From: Pseudomonadota bacterium
GTDB lineage: Bacteria; Pseudomonadota; Gammaproteobacteria; Steroidobacterales; Steroidobacteraceae
DNA length: 64,000 bases
NCBI GenBank assembly: GCA_023423935.1
Contig: JAFAEQ010000006.1
Span: forward strand, 69,945-133,944
Direction of reading: 5' to 3'
The position numbers were made by a program, and so were the translations under genes. Every line of letters starts with the position of its first letter. Position 1 is the first letter of the stretch. The notes beneath the pieces are model-generated. The model was not told where the DNA came from. It ran no database searches and saw only the letters and a list, made by a program, of their open reading frames with translations. Below are positions 18,193 to 31,600 of the stretch, one piece after another.

Positions 18193-19176
18193 ATGTCCGA
18201 CCCTGCTGTCACAACGTCCTCCACGGCCGCTACGCCGCCTCCTTCGGTCTGGCGCATCCTTCTCGTCGATGACGAGCCGACGCAGCGTCTGATCGTCGCT
18301 CGCCTGCTCAAACGTGCCGGCTATGAAGTCGAAACGGCCGGTAACGGCCGCGAAGCGCTCGCACGGCTGGAATCGGGTGTTTTCCAGCTGATGATCACGG
18401 ACTGGGAAATGCCCGAGATGGACGGCATCGCACTGTGCAGCGCGGTGCGCAGGTCCGAGTCTCAGGGATACATCTATACGATCCTGCTGACTGCCCGCGA
18501 TTCGATCGAGAACGTGGTCGCAGGATTGCAGGCCGGTGCCGACGACTATCTGACCAAGCCGGTTATCGAGCCGGAGCTCATTGCGCGTCTGAATGCGGGC
18601 AAGCGCATCGTGACGCTCGAACGTTCGCTGCGTGCCGCGAACGAAGAGAACCGACGCCTGTCGATCATCGATCCGCTGACCGGCGCTCACAACCGACGCT
18701 ATCTCATGGAGCAATTGCCCCGCGAGATCGAGCGCGCCTCACGCTACGGTCGCACGCTCGCCGTCATCATGTGCGACGTCGATCACTTCAAGAAGATCAA
18801 CGACAACTACGGCCATCAGGTCGGCGATGAAGTCCTGAAATGGTTCGTCGGCCGCCTGCAAAAGGGCGTCCGCGCCTGCGACTGGGTCGCACGCTACGGC
18901 GGTGAAGAGTTTCTGATCGTTCTGCCCGAAACGAATGTCGTCAATGCCGGCAAGGCCGCCGAGCATCTGCGCGAGCTCATCGCCTCGAGCAACTGCGTCG
19001 TCAACGATCAGGAATATTCCATCACGGCCAGCTTCGGCGTCGCCGGCTGGAAGGGCAACGCTCCACTGTCCACCTCACTCGATGTTCTCGTAGGTCGCTG
19101 CGATGCCGGCGTCTACGCCAGCAAAGCCGCCGGCCGCAACGCGGTGACGGTGGAGGTCATGGATTCGGCCGATTAA
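18193..19176 (+). CDS. Receiver-GGDEF response regulator (diguanylate cyclase)
   Basis: About 327 residues from ATG 18193; the frame extends to a GTG at 18100 but the added residues match nothing. Receiver: ILLVDDEPTQRLIVARLL, acceptor Asp in LMITDWEMPEMDG, Lys in YLTKPV. GGDEF domain: DPLTGAHNRRYL, DVDHFKKINDNYGHQVGDEVL, active-site RYGGEEFLIVLPE. An inhibitory I-site RxxD (RACD) sits five residues before GGEEF, so product feedback is expected. The stop codon TAA is the first element of the heptamer array that follows. It supplies the synthesis side of c-di-GMP opposite the two EAL proteins upstream. Confidence 0.95.
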   Translation: MSDPAVTTSSTAATPPPSVWRILLVDDEPTQRLIVARLLKRAGYEVETAGNGREALARLESGVFQLMITDWEMPEMDGIALCSAVRRSESQGYIYTILLTARDSIENVVAGLQAGADDYLTKPVIEPELIARLNAGKRIVTLERSLRAANEENRRLSIIDPLTGAHNRRYLMEQLPREIERASRYGRTLAVIMCDVDHFKKINDNYGHQVGDEVLKWFVGRLQKGVRACDWVARYGGEEFLIVLPETNVVNAGKAAEHLRELIASSNCVVNDQEYSITASFGVAGWKGNAPLSTSLDVLVGRCDAGVYASKAAGRNAVTVEVMDSAD

Positions 19177-19619
19177 TGAGCAATGAGTAATGAGTAATGA
19201 GTAATTCAAGAGGCCTTATGGCCCCTCCGAAATTGCTCACTACTCATTACTCATTGAACGCGCCGCCCGCGCGTTCACCCCGCCTTCTTCTCTCCATCCG
19301 GCGCCTGCGCGAGGCAACCTAATGAGTAATTGAAGACGCCTCCTGGCGCCTTCTGGCTCCGAAATTGCTCATTACTCACTACTCATTGCTAATTGAACGC
19401 GCCGCCCGCGCGTTCACCCCGACTTAATGAGCAATGCCAAACAATGAGCAATGAGTAATGAGCAATGAGTAATGAGCAATGAGTAATGAGTAATGAGTAA
19501 TGAGTAATGAGCAATGAGTAATGAGTAATGAGTAATGAGTAATTGAAGAGGCCTTATGGCCCCTCCGAAATTGCTCATTACTCACTACTCATTACTCATT
19601 GAACGCGCCGCCAGCGCGT
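19174..19619. repeat. TAATGAG-type heptamer arrays with inverted arms and hairpins (three units)
   Basis: Three successive units fill the gap between convergent genes. Each has a left arm of heptamers (TAATGAG, CAATGAG), a GC-rich middle (GAGGCCTTATGGCCCCTC or a variant), a right arm in the opposite orientation (CTCATTA, CTCACTA), and then a hairpin GAACGCGC-N5-GCGCGTTC. Units are near 19174-19320, 19321-19432 and 19433-19621. In the third, the left arm expands to about 14 heptamers. The first unit also carries about 45 bases copied from the 3' end of the kinase gene at 19620. Confidence 0.9.

Positions 19620-19621
<2 letters not shown>
19601..19621 (-). terminator. GC hairpin overlapping the stop of the giant kinase gene
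   Basis: GAACGCGC, five bases, GCGCGTTC: a perfect eight-base stem that overlaps the TGA of the minus-strand kinase. On the minus strand it is followed by the heptamer arm, not by a U-run. The same hairpin occurs twice more upstream (19256-19276 and 19394-19414). Confidence 0.5.
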
Positions 19622-23717
<4,096 letters not shown>

Positions 23718-23830
23718 GGCGAGGTGCCTCGCAGGCCGGCCCGAGCCGCCCTGCTAGAATCGCGACCACATTTCATGTGAAGGCCGCTGCGTCCGCGATG
23801 CGCTGACGTGCAGGCCGGCGAGGACATCCT

Positions 23831-26005
23831 ATGCGAGGTTTGAAAATCGCGGCGTACGTGCTCGGCGCGCTGGTGGCGCTGATCGTCGTGCTGATCCTGG
23901 CCGTCGTGCTGTTCGTCGACCCGAACGATTACCGGGATGAGATTGCCGCGCGTGTCGAACAGCAGACCGGTCGCAAGCTGAACCTGAGCGGCGATCTCAA
24001 GTTGTCGTTCTTTCCGTGGCTCGCGCTCGAGACAGGACCTGCGAGCCTGAGCGATGCGCCCGGTTTCGGCGATGAGCCGTTCGTGTCCATCAACGAGGCA
24101 AGGATCAGTGTGCGTCTGTTGCCGCTGCTGCGCGGCAAGCTCGAAGTGGGTCAGGTGAAGCTCACCGGCGCACGCATCCGGCTGATCACCGATGCACAGG
24201 GCCGCAACAACTGGGCCGACCTGGGTGAGCGAAGCGAGGCCGAAACGCCGTCCTCGGAAAAGTCGGGAACATTGCCGACGATCGCCGGGCTCGAGATCAC
24301 CGACGCAGCCGTCCTGATGGAAGATCGCCAGGCCGGCACCCGCCGCACGATCCGCGATTTCAATCTCGAAACGGGACGGCTCGAATCCGGCAAGCCGTTC
24401 GAGCTGAAGACTGGTTTTGTGTTTGACCAGGATGCGTCGTTGTCGGTCAAAGTGCATCTCGCGACCACCGTCACTGCGGATCTGGAGCGGAACATTCACC
24501 GCCTGGCCAATCCTGAGATCGACATTACGGTTTCGGGGCAGGGCTATCCGCGGGACGGGGTCCCGGTGCAGATCCGCGCAAAATCCCTCACTACCGATAT
24601 CGGACGGGAGGTGTACGAACTTGACGGGCCCAGCCTGGTCACGACCTGGAAAGGTGATGGATTCCCGGCCGAGGGCGTGCCGATCAAGGTGCAGGCGCAA
24701 CAGTTCGCGGCCAATCTCGCCGCGCAGACCCTCGATTTGACAGAATTCAATGCAGACATCGCGGGCGGCAAGATCACGGGCGCGCTCAGCGGCACCGAAA
24801 TTCTGGATGCGCCGCGTATCGGTGGACCGTTGCGACTGGAGCCGCTCTCGCCGCGGGAGTGGCTGCCCAAGCTCGGGATCAGCGTGCCCGCGACGAGCGA
24901 TGCGAGCGTGCTCAAGGAACTGAGCTTCGCCAGTCAGGTGGCGCTCACCAAGACTTCCGCGGAGTTGAACGACGTGCTCCTCAAGCTCGACGACACCAGT
25001 GCGAAGGGCTCGCTCGGCGTGACGGACTTCGACACCAAGGCAATGCGCTTCAATCTCGATATCGATCGCATCAACGCCGATCGTTATCTGCCGCCGGCCA
25101 CGAAGGAGCCGGTCAAGAAAGAGAAGAGTCCCCCCGTCGAATTTCCGATCGACACACTGCGTACGCTGAACGCGCGCGGTGAAGTGCGTGTCGGCGAGGC
25201 CATCTTTGCAGGAGTGAAGTTCACGCAGCTGCGCCTGGGCGTGAATGCCCGCGACGGCCAGGTCCGCTTCAATCCGTCGGAGGCGTCCATGTACGGCGGC
25301 ACCTATCGTGGCGATATCGGTATCGACGCCACCTCGGACGTCGCACGCATTTCTCTCGATGAACATGTGAGCGGTGTGCAGTTCGCGCCCTTGTTCAAGG
25401 ATTTGTTCCAGACCGAGCGATTCACCGGCACGGGCAGCCTCAACGCAAAGCTCACCGGCCGCGGTCGCAACTCGGACGATCTGATGAAGACGCTCGATGG
25501 ATCCCTCGATTTCAACGTCGCCGACGGCGCGCTCGAAGGCGCGGATCTCTGGTATGAGATCCGTCGCGCACGCGCGCTGCTCAAGCAGCAGCCCGTTCCT
25601 GAGCGCAGCGGGCCGGCGCGAACGACGTTCGATGCCATGAAGGGGACCGGAGTGATGAAGAGCGGCGTGCTCTCCAACAACGATCTCGATATTTCGTCGC
25701 AGTATCTGAAAGTCTCTGGGAAGGGCACGGTGGATCTGCCGAAGAGCACGCTCGACTATCAGCTCATCGCGACGGTGCTGAAGATTCCTCGTGAAGGCGC
25801 CGATCCTGCGCAGATGCAGGAGCTGGTCGATGCACAGATTCCGATCAAGGTCACCGGCTCGCTCGACGATCCGACCGTGCGTCCCGACATCCAGGGCTAT
25901 GTGAAAGGACGCGTGAAGGAGGAGCTCAAGAAGGAGCAGGAGAAAGTCGAACAGAAGGTGAAGGAAAAACTCGGCGACAAACTCAAAGATCTGCTCGGTC
26001 GCTGA
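23831..26005 (+). CDS. AsmA-family protein
   Basis: 724 residues. One N-terminal membrane helix (about 5-30, VLGALVALIVVLILAVVLFV) leads to the AsmA signature VDPNDYRDEIAARVEQQTGRKLNLSGDL. The long periplasmic region ends in the conserved C-terminal AsmA portion (FNVADGALEGADLWYEIRRAR, TGVMKSGVLSNNDLDISS, LPKSTLDYQLIATVLKIP). The last 30 residues are a Lys/Glu-rich helix. AsmA proteins are linked to outer-membrane assembly and lipid transport. ATG has GAGGA upstream. It is divergent from the giant kinase and is followed nine bases later by an SRPBCC gene, probably co-transcribed. Confidence 0.9.
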   Translation: MRGLKIAAYVLGALVALIVVLILAVVLFVDPNDYRDEIAARVEQQTGRKLNLSGDLKLSFFPWLALETGPASLSDAPGFGDEPFVSINEARISVRLLPLLRGKLEVGQVKLTGARIRLITDAQGRNNWADLGERSEAETPSSEKSGTLPTIAGLEITDAAVLMEDRQAGTRRTIRDFNLETGRLESGKPFELKTGFVFDQDASLSVKVHLATTVTADLERNIHRLANPEIDITVSGQGYPRDGVPVQIRAKSLTTDIGREVYELDGPSLVTTWKGDGFPAEGVPIKVQAQQFAANLAAQTLDLTEFNADIAGGKITGALSGTEILDAPRIGGPLRLEPLSPREWLPKLGISVPATSDASVLKELSFASQVALTKTSAELNDVLLKLDDTSAKGSLGVTDFDTKAMRFNLDIDRINADRYLPPATKEPVKKEKSPPVEFPIDTLRTLNARGEVRVGEAIFAGVKFTQLRLGVNARDGQVRFNPSEASMYGGTYRGDIGIDATSDVARISLDEHVSGVQFAPLFKDLFQTERFTGTGSLNAKLTGRGRNSDDLMKTLDGSLDFNVADGALEGADLWYEIRRARALLKQQPVPERSGPARTTFDAMKGTGVMKSGVLSNNDLDISSQYLKVSGKGTVDLPKSTLDYQLIATVLKIPREGADPAQMQELVDAQIPIKVTGSLDDPTVRPDIQGYVKGRVKEELKKEQEKVEQKVKEKLGDKLKDLLGR

Positions 26006-26014
26006 TTCGAAGTC

Positions 26015-26590
26015 ATGCAAGCTCTGCGGCAATCATGGATCGGTGCCCTGGGGCTTGCGCTGCTGGCCCTGCAGATCGCGCCCGATGCACAGGCGTTGAC
26101 CATCGAGTATTCGAATGCGCGCTACGTCGACAAGCACTACGAGTTCGAGCTCACGGCGTTGATCGATGCGCCGGTCGATCGCGTTCAGGCAGTTCTGCGC
26201 GACTACGAAGCGTACAAGCAGCTCGATCCGCGGATTCTGGAAGCGCGCGTCGTAGCGCGTCCCGAGCCCTATAGCGCGATCCTGCAGACGACGCTGCATG
26301 TATGCTTCGGTCCGTTCTGTCGCAACGTCCGACGACTCGAACGTGTCGAAGAAGCGCCCCTGCAACTCTCGGCCACTACAGATCCCGCGCACAGCGACGT
26401 GAAATTCGGCGAGACGCGCATGAAGCTCTCGGTCAGCGACGGCAAGACCCGCGTGAGCTATCAAACGAGCATCGTTCCCGGCTTCTGGATCCCGCCTTTC
26501 ACCGGCCGGCGCTGGCTGCTCAAGACGCTCGCCGACGGCACCATCGATCTGTTCAGGCAGGTGGAGCGGAAAGCAAGGAGTGATGAGTGA
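26015..26590 (+). CDS. Secreted SRPBCC (START-like) family protein
   Basis: 191 residues with a signal peptide (IGALGLALLALQIAPDAQA). The mature part fits the SRPBCC/polyketide-cyclase fold: YEFELTALIDAPVDRVQAVLRDYEAYKQLDPRI at the start and a long C-terminal helix (FTGRRWLLKTLADGTIDLFRQVER). This fold binds hydrophobic ligands. The gene follows the AsmA-like gene by nine bases, so a shared role in envelope lipid handling is plausible but inferred. Its final codons and TGA run into a heptamer array (GTGATGA units). Confidence 0.8.
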   Translation: MQALRQSWIGALGLALLALQIAPDAQALTIEYSNARYVDKHYEFELTALIDAPVDRVQAVLRDYEAYKQLDPRILEARVVARPEPYSAILQTTLHVCFGPFCRNVRRLERVEEAPLQLSATTDPAHSDVKFGETRMKLSVSDGKTRVSYQTSIVPGFWIPPFTGRRWLLKTLADGTIDLFRQVERKARSDE

Positions 26591-26940
26591 TGGGTGATGA
26601 GTGATGGGTGTGAGCCCGCGCGCAGGATCCGGGCGGATCGTCCACAAACCCGTATAGGTGCATCGAGATCATGACTGGTCGGTGTTCATTTCCTGCGCAT
26701 CACGCATCACACATCACTGAGCAATGAGCAATGAGCAATGAGTAATGAGCAACGAGGAGCGGGGAATGAGGAATGAGGAAGGGTTCGGTTCTGTGATCTG
26801 CGTTACTCATTACTAATTGCTAATTGCTAAGCAATGAGCAATTGAGGAACGGGGAGTGAGAATGAGGACGGGGATGGAATAGGAGATGGTTTGGTTCTGT
26901 GGTCTGCGTTACTCATTACTCATTACTAATTGCTAACTGA
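26580..26940. repeat. Degenerate heptamer arrays upstream of mutY
   Basis: Two array types occur together. GTGATGA/GTGATGG units at 26580-26612 face CATCAC-type inverse units at 26697-26717. Then two diverged copies (about 26719-26829 and 26830-26939) have a left arm of CAATGAG/TAATGAG, a middle with GGTTCGGTTCTGTG or GGTTTGGTTCTGTG, and a right arm of CTCATTACTAATTGCTAA. The final heptamers end a few bases before the mutY ATG. Here the flanking genes are in tandem, not convergent. Confidence 0.8.
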
Positions 26941-26945
26941 CTTCC

Positions 26946-27986
26946 ATGGTTGATTCACCACTTCCGCGGCATCTCTTGCCTTGGTTCGACCGCGCGGGTC
27001 GTAAACATCTGCCCTGGCAGCAGGACACGACGCCGTATCGGGTGTGGGTGTCGGAGATCATGTTGCAGCAGACGCAGGTTGCGACGGTGATTCCGTACTA
27101 CGAGCGATTCATGGCGCGATTCCCGGACGTGCAGTCGCTCGCCGCAGCGCCGCTCGATGAAGTGCTGCATCTGTGGACGGGGCTGGGCTATTACGCGCGC
27201 GCTCGCAACCTGCATCGCGCTGCACAGATCATCGTCGAGCAGCACGCAGGGGAGATGCCACTCACGCTCGACGAAGTGCAGAGCTTGCCCGGCATCGGCC
27301 GCTCGACGGCGGGCGCGATTCTCGCGTTGTCGCGCGGAGACCGGCATCCGATTCTCGACGGCAACGTCAAGCGGGTGCTCACACGTTATTTCGGAGTCGA
27401 AGGTTTTCCGGGCGAGCCGCGGGTCGAACGCAAGCTGTGGGAACTCGCAGAGCAATGCACGCCGATCGAACGCGTCGGTGCCTATACACAGGCCATCATG
27501 GATCTGGGGGCCACCGTGTGCGTCCGCAGTCGCCCGCTGTGTGCGATGTGTCCGCTTCAGGAACACTGTGTCGCCCGCATCGAGCATCGCCAGTCGTTGC
27601 TGCCCACGCCGCGTCCGAAGAAGGCGCGGCCGCAGCGTAATGCATTCGCGCTGATCGCAATGAATTCCAGTGGCGCGGTGCTGCTCGAGCAGCGGCCCGC
27701 GACTGGGCTCTGGGGTGGACTGTGGACGTTTCCTCAGTTCGATTCGCGTGAGTCGCTGGATGCGTGGCTGTCACAGCAGAAGTCCGGCGTCACCGGCGAG
27801 CTGTTGCCCACGTACCATCATGCGTTCACGCATTTCGACCTGGCGCTGCAGCCATACTTGGTTAGGCTCACGCCTTCGATGTCGGTGCAGGAGCACGGTC
27901 ATGTCTGGTATGACCCGGCGCAGCCCGCTCGCATCGGCCTGGCGAAGCCCGCCGTCGATCTGATTCACGCCCTGCGTGTCGTGTAG
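26946..27986 (+). CDS. mutY: A/G-specific adenine glycosylase MutY
   Basis: 346 residues. MutY removes adenine mispaired with 8-oxoguanine. Seen: N-terminal LPWQQDTTPYRVWVSEIMLQQTQVATVIPYYERF with the catalytic Glu; helix-hairpin-helix VQSLPGIGRSTAGAILAL; catalytic Asp in ILDGNVKRVLTRYFG; a [4Fe-4S] cluster CysX6CysX2CysX5Cys (CVRSRPLCAMCPLQEHC); and a C-terminal NUDIX-like 8-oxoG recognition domain (about 235-345). The ATG follows directly on the heptamer array, with no strong Shine-Dalgarno. yggX lies downstream, as in Escherichia coli. Confidence 0.95.
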   Translation: MVDSPLPRHLLPWFDRAGRKHLPWQQDTTPYRVWVSEIMLQQTQVATVIPYYERFMARFPDVQSLAAAPLDEVLHLWTGLGYYARARNLHRAAQIIVEQHAGEMPLTLDEVQSLPGIGRSTAGAILALSRGDRHPILDGNVKRVLTRYFGVEGFPGEPRVERKLWELAEQCTPIERVGAYTQAIMDLGATVCVRSRPLCAMCPLQEHCVARIEHRQSLLPTPRPKKARPQRNAFALIAMNSSGAVLLEQRPATGLWGGLWTFPQFDSRESLDAWLSQQKSGVTGELLPTYHHAFTHFDLALQPYLVRLTPSMSVQEHGHVWYDPAQPARIGLAKPAVDLIHALRVV

Positions 27987-28055
27987 CGTACACGGGAGCG
28001 CTGCGCTTGACGGAAGTCATCGGCACGATCACATCCACGTCAGCGAGATCGGAGT

Positions 28056-28178
28056 GCCGCAAAGACCGCAAAAAGGATGATGAATAATGCGTGTACTGCG
28101 CGGGTCTGCAGTGTGTCATCCAGACACAGCGGGATCGATTCCGGGATTCACACACTTCTTTTTTGCGGTCTTTGCGGC
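28056..28178. repeat. 123-base element with perfect 19-base terminal inverted repeats
   Basis: GCCGCAAAGACCGCAAAAA (28056-28074) and its exact reverse complement (28160-28178) enclose 85 bases with no coding frame. The element fills most of the mutY-yggX gap and ends 12 bases before the yggX start. Size and termini resemble a miniature inverted-repeat element, but no clear target duplication is visible. It could also form a long hairpin affecting yggX expression. Confidence 0.6.
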
Positions 28179-28190
28179 CATTCTTGAGCT

Positions 28191-28469
28191 ATGAGCAGAA
28201 CAGTCAAATGCGTCGTCCTCGGCACTGAAGCCGAAGGACTGGATCGACCACCGTATCCGGGCGAGCTGGGTCAGCGGATCTACGAGAACGTGTCGAAGGA
28301 AGCGTGGCAGCGCTGGCTGCGGCATCAGACGATGCTGATCAACGAATATCGGCTTTCGCCGATCGATCCCAAGGCGCGCAAGTTTCTCGTCGCCGAGATG
28401 GAGAAGTTCTTCTTCGGCGGCGGCTCGGAAGCGCCGCAGGAATGGGTGCCTGACGGCAATGAGCAATGA
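28191..28469 (+). CDS. yggX: YggX-type Fe(2+)-trafficking protein
   Basis: 92 residues, the expected family length. Matches the YggX pattern throughout: CVVLGTEAEGLDRPPYPGELGQRIYENVSKEAWQRWLRHQTMLINEYRLSPIDPKARKFLVAEMEKFFFG, with the conserved N-terminal Cys at residue 7. YggX protects iron-sulfur clusters from oxidative damage and is classically encoded after mutY. The last residues (DGNEQ) and the stop are read from the first heptamers of the following array, so the repeat has replaced or extended the native 3' end. Confidence 0.93.
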   Translation: MSRTVKCVVLGTEAEGLDRPPYPGELGQRIYENVSKEAWQRWLRHQTMLINEYRLSPIDPKARKFLVAEMEKFFFGGGSEAPQEWVPDGNEQ

Positions 28470-28596
28470 GCAGTGAGTAATGAGCAGTGAGTAATGAGCA
28501 GTGAGTAATGAGCAATGAGCAATGTCTGAGTAACCGGGCTTGCTGCGTCTATTCCAGGTTTTTAATTACTCATTACTAACTACTCATTACTCATTC
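28457..28596. repeat. Heptamer array with inverted arms between convergent yggX and a kinase gene
   Basis: Left arm 28457-28525 has about nine units of CAATGAG/CAGTGAG/TAATGAG; right arm 28564-28596 has the opposite orientation (CTCATTA, CTAACTA, CTCATTC). About 38 bases separate them. The arms can pair. The left arm overlaps the end of yggX, and the right arm is followed by a GC hairpin over the kinase stop, the same layout as 19433-19621. Confidence 0.88.
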
Positions 28597-28623
28597 GAGC
28601 GAGGCGCGAAACGCGCCGCGCTC
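28597..28623 (-). terminator. GC hairpin overlapping the second giant kinase stop
   Basis: GAGCGAGGCGCG, AAA, CGCGCCGCGCTC: a 12-base stem with one mismatch whose outer end overlaps the TGA of the kinase gene. No U-run. Sequence differs from the hairpin at 19601, but the placement is the same. Confidence 0.5.
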
Positions 28624-31600
28624 ACGCGCTGCGCGCGCCTTGCCAGCCGGATTCTTCCATCAGTTCCCGTAGCGTCACACTGATGCGGGCGAACTCGTCG
28701 GAGAGTTGCGCCAGCTCATGGTGCCAGTCGGCGACTTCATTCGCTTTCGCGCGCGCTTCGACGGCCTGCGCACGCGCGGCGAGCTCTTCGATGTGCAGGT
28801 TCGAACTCGCGCCTTTGAGCTTGTGCGCTGCACGCGCGAGGGCGCCGAGATCGTTCGCGTGGACCGCAAGCTCTATTTCCTGCAGCGATTCCTGCGCGCC
28901 GGCGATGAAAGTCGCCAGCAGTTCGACGGCGAACTCGGCATCGCCATCTGCGATTTCGTTCAGTCGACTTCGGATCGAAGTGACTGTGGTCGAGGGTTGC
29001 GTAGGCATCGTCAAGAGTTTCTCCTCCGCAGCAGCGGGAGACAGGAACCGATCGAGCACGTCCTGCAGGCGCGAGATGTCGAGCGGCTTGGTCAGGTAAT
29101 CGTTCATCCCGGCTTCCAGGCATTTTTCGAGCTGACCCATCATCGCATTCGCCGTGAGCGCAACGATGGGCGTATGCGGACCGGATCCTTCGATCTCGCG
29201 AATGCGGCGCGTGGCTTCCAGACCATCCATCACGGGCATCTGCATGTCCATCAGAATGAAGGCCCAGGTGTCCTCGCGGAACGCATCGATGGCCTGACGA
29301 CCATCGCCGACGACGCGCACCTCGCAGCCGAGCCGTTCCAGGAAACGTCGCGCCACGCGCTGATTGATCGCATTATCTTCGACGAGCAGCACCTTGCCGC
29401 TGTAACGACGTCGCGTCTCGCTTGCGATCAGCGTACCGCGCGTGATGATCGGCTGGCTACGCAAGTGCCAGTCGCGCGCATCGCGCGACAGCGACTGTTC
29501 CAGACAGTCCAGCAACTCGCGTGTTCGTACCGGCTTGGTGAGGTAGGCGGCGAATCCGATGTTCGAGAAACGTTGGACATCGCCCGAGCGGTCGAGCGAG
29601 GTCAGCAGCACGAGGCGCATCGGCGCAATGGCGGGGTCGTCGACGATCTGCTGTCCCAGCATCGCGCCGTCGACATCGGGCATGTGGTAGTCGAGCACGA
29701 CGATGTCGAAGCTTTCGGCGGAGCTGCGCAACGCTTCGAGCGCCTCTTCGGCAGAGGAGGCGGACGTTACCGTATAGCCCGAATGCGACATCTGGCCTGC
29801 GAGGACGCGGCGATTCGTTTCGTTGTCGTCGACCAGGAGCACGCGCTTGTTCTTCGGCGCAAACATCGATCGCGGTTCGGGCAGGCCCGTCAGCGCCGGT
29901 TCGAGCGGCAATGTGAACCAGAAGGCAGAACCTTTGCCGGGCTCGCTGTGCGCACCGACCTGGCCGCCCATCATCTCGACCAGACGGCGCACGATCGATA
30001 GTCCGAGCCCCGTGCCCCCGAATTTACGGGTGGTGGAGGAGTCCGCCTGCGTGAACGGATTGAACAGGGTCACGAGTGCATCCGGCGGAATTCCGATGCC
30101 GGTGTCGCGCACTTCAAAGTGCACGAGTGATCGGCCATTGCATCGGCCCGGCGAGCAGACTTCGACGACGACTTCGCCCTGGTGCGTGAACTTGATCGCA
30201 TTGCCGACGAGATTCAGCAGACACTGACGAATGCGCTGCGGATCGCCGAACACCCGCTCGGGCACTTCCGGTCGCACATTGACGATCAGCTCGAGACCTT
30301 TTGCCGCCGCCTGGAACGCCATGGCCGAGGCGACTTCATCCACGTTCACGCTCAGGTCGAACTCGATGTCCTCGATGTCGAGCTTGCCCGCTTCGATTTT
30401 CGAGAAATCCAGAATGTCGTTGAGGATGGTCAGCAGCGAGTCTGCACTCGTGCGAATCGTTTCCGCGTAATCGCGCTGTACGCGGTCGAGGCGCGTTTCC
30501 AGCAACAGGCCGGTCATGCCGATGATGCCATTCATCGGCGTGCGGATTTCATGGCTCATGGTGGCGAGGAAGGTGCTCTTCGCACGACTTGCCTCTGCGG
30601 CTTCTTCGCCGGCGCGAATCAAGGCTTCACGCGCGGCGCGCGCCTCCGTGATGTCGCTGAGCGAGCCCGATAGCAATCGCGGCGTGCCCTGTGCGTCGCG
30701 CTGAGCCGTTGCGCGACTGCGAACCCAGAGATACGCGCCATCCTTGCGTCGCAGCCGGAACTCGACATCGAACGGCTCGCCTCGCTGGAAATGAGCTTGC
30801 ATCGTCTGCTTGAGTCGCTCGACGTCTTCGGCGTGCACCAGGGATTGGAATGCGTCGGTCGTGCGCGGCGCTTCGTCCGCTGCCAAACCGAGTAGTTCGA
30901 GCAGCCGCGGCGATGACCAGCAGGTCTGCGATTGCGCATCGATCTCGAACAGCACGTCCTGCGTGCCGCGGATGGCGCGCTGGAAACGATCCTGAGCCTC
31001 GCGCAACTGCGATGCCTGACGCTCGATCTCGCGAACGGCTTCCTCTTCGCGCGTGACTTCCCAGTCGACGCCGAGGATCGAGACGGCCTTGCCCGCATCG
31101 TCGTGCAACACACGGCCGTGGAACTGCACGTAGCGAATGCTGCCGTCGTTCATGAGCACGCGATAGCGATGATCGATGCTGGTATGCCCCGTCGTCGGAA
31201 CATTCAAAGCGTGGGCGAACGCAGCCGAAAATTCGTCCTGATCGTCCGGATGCACGCATTGATGCAGATATTGCTGGCCGGTGAACCTCGTGAGGCCACC
31301 CACGCGCTCCAGGATGGGACTGTCGTCCGACACGGTGACGGCATCGCTCAGCGTGTCCCAGTGCCACATAGAGATGCCGGCGGCGCGATTGGCCAATGCA
31401 AGTCGATCGGCGGTGTCGCGACGTCCCGCTTCGGCGGTTTCCGCACGTTGCAAAGCTGCGCGGAGCTCTTCGGTTTCATGACGCGAACGCGTTGCTTCAG
31501 CGAGCGCGATGGCTTCTGCACGCGACTTGCGCATATGGGCATTGCCGTACATGCCCGTCACCAGGATCGCGAACAACGAGGCCGAATGCCGTTCGAGGTA

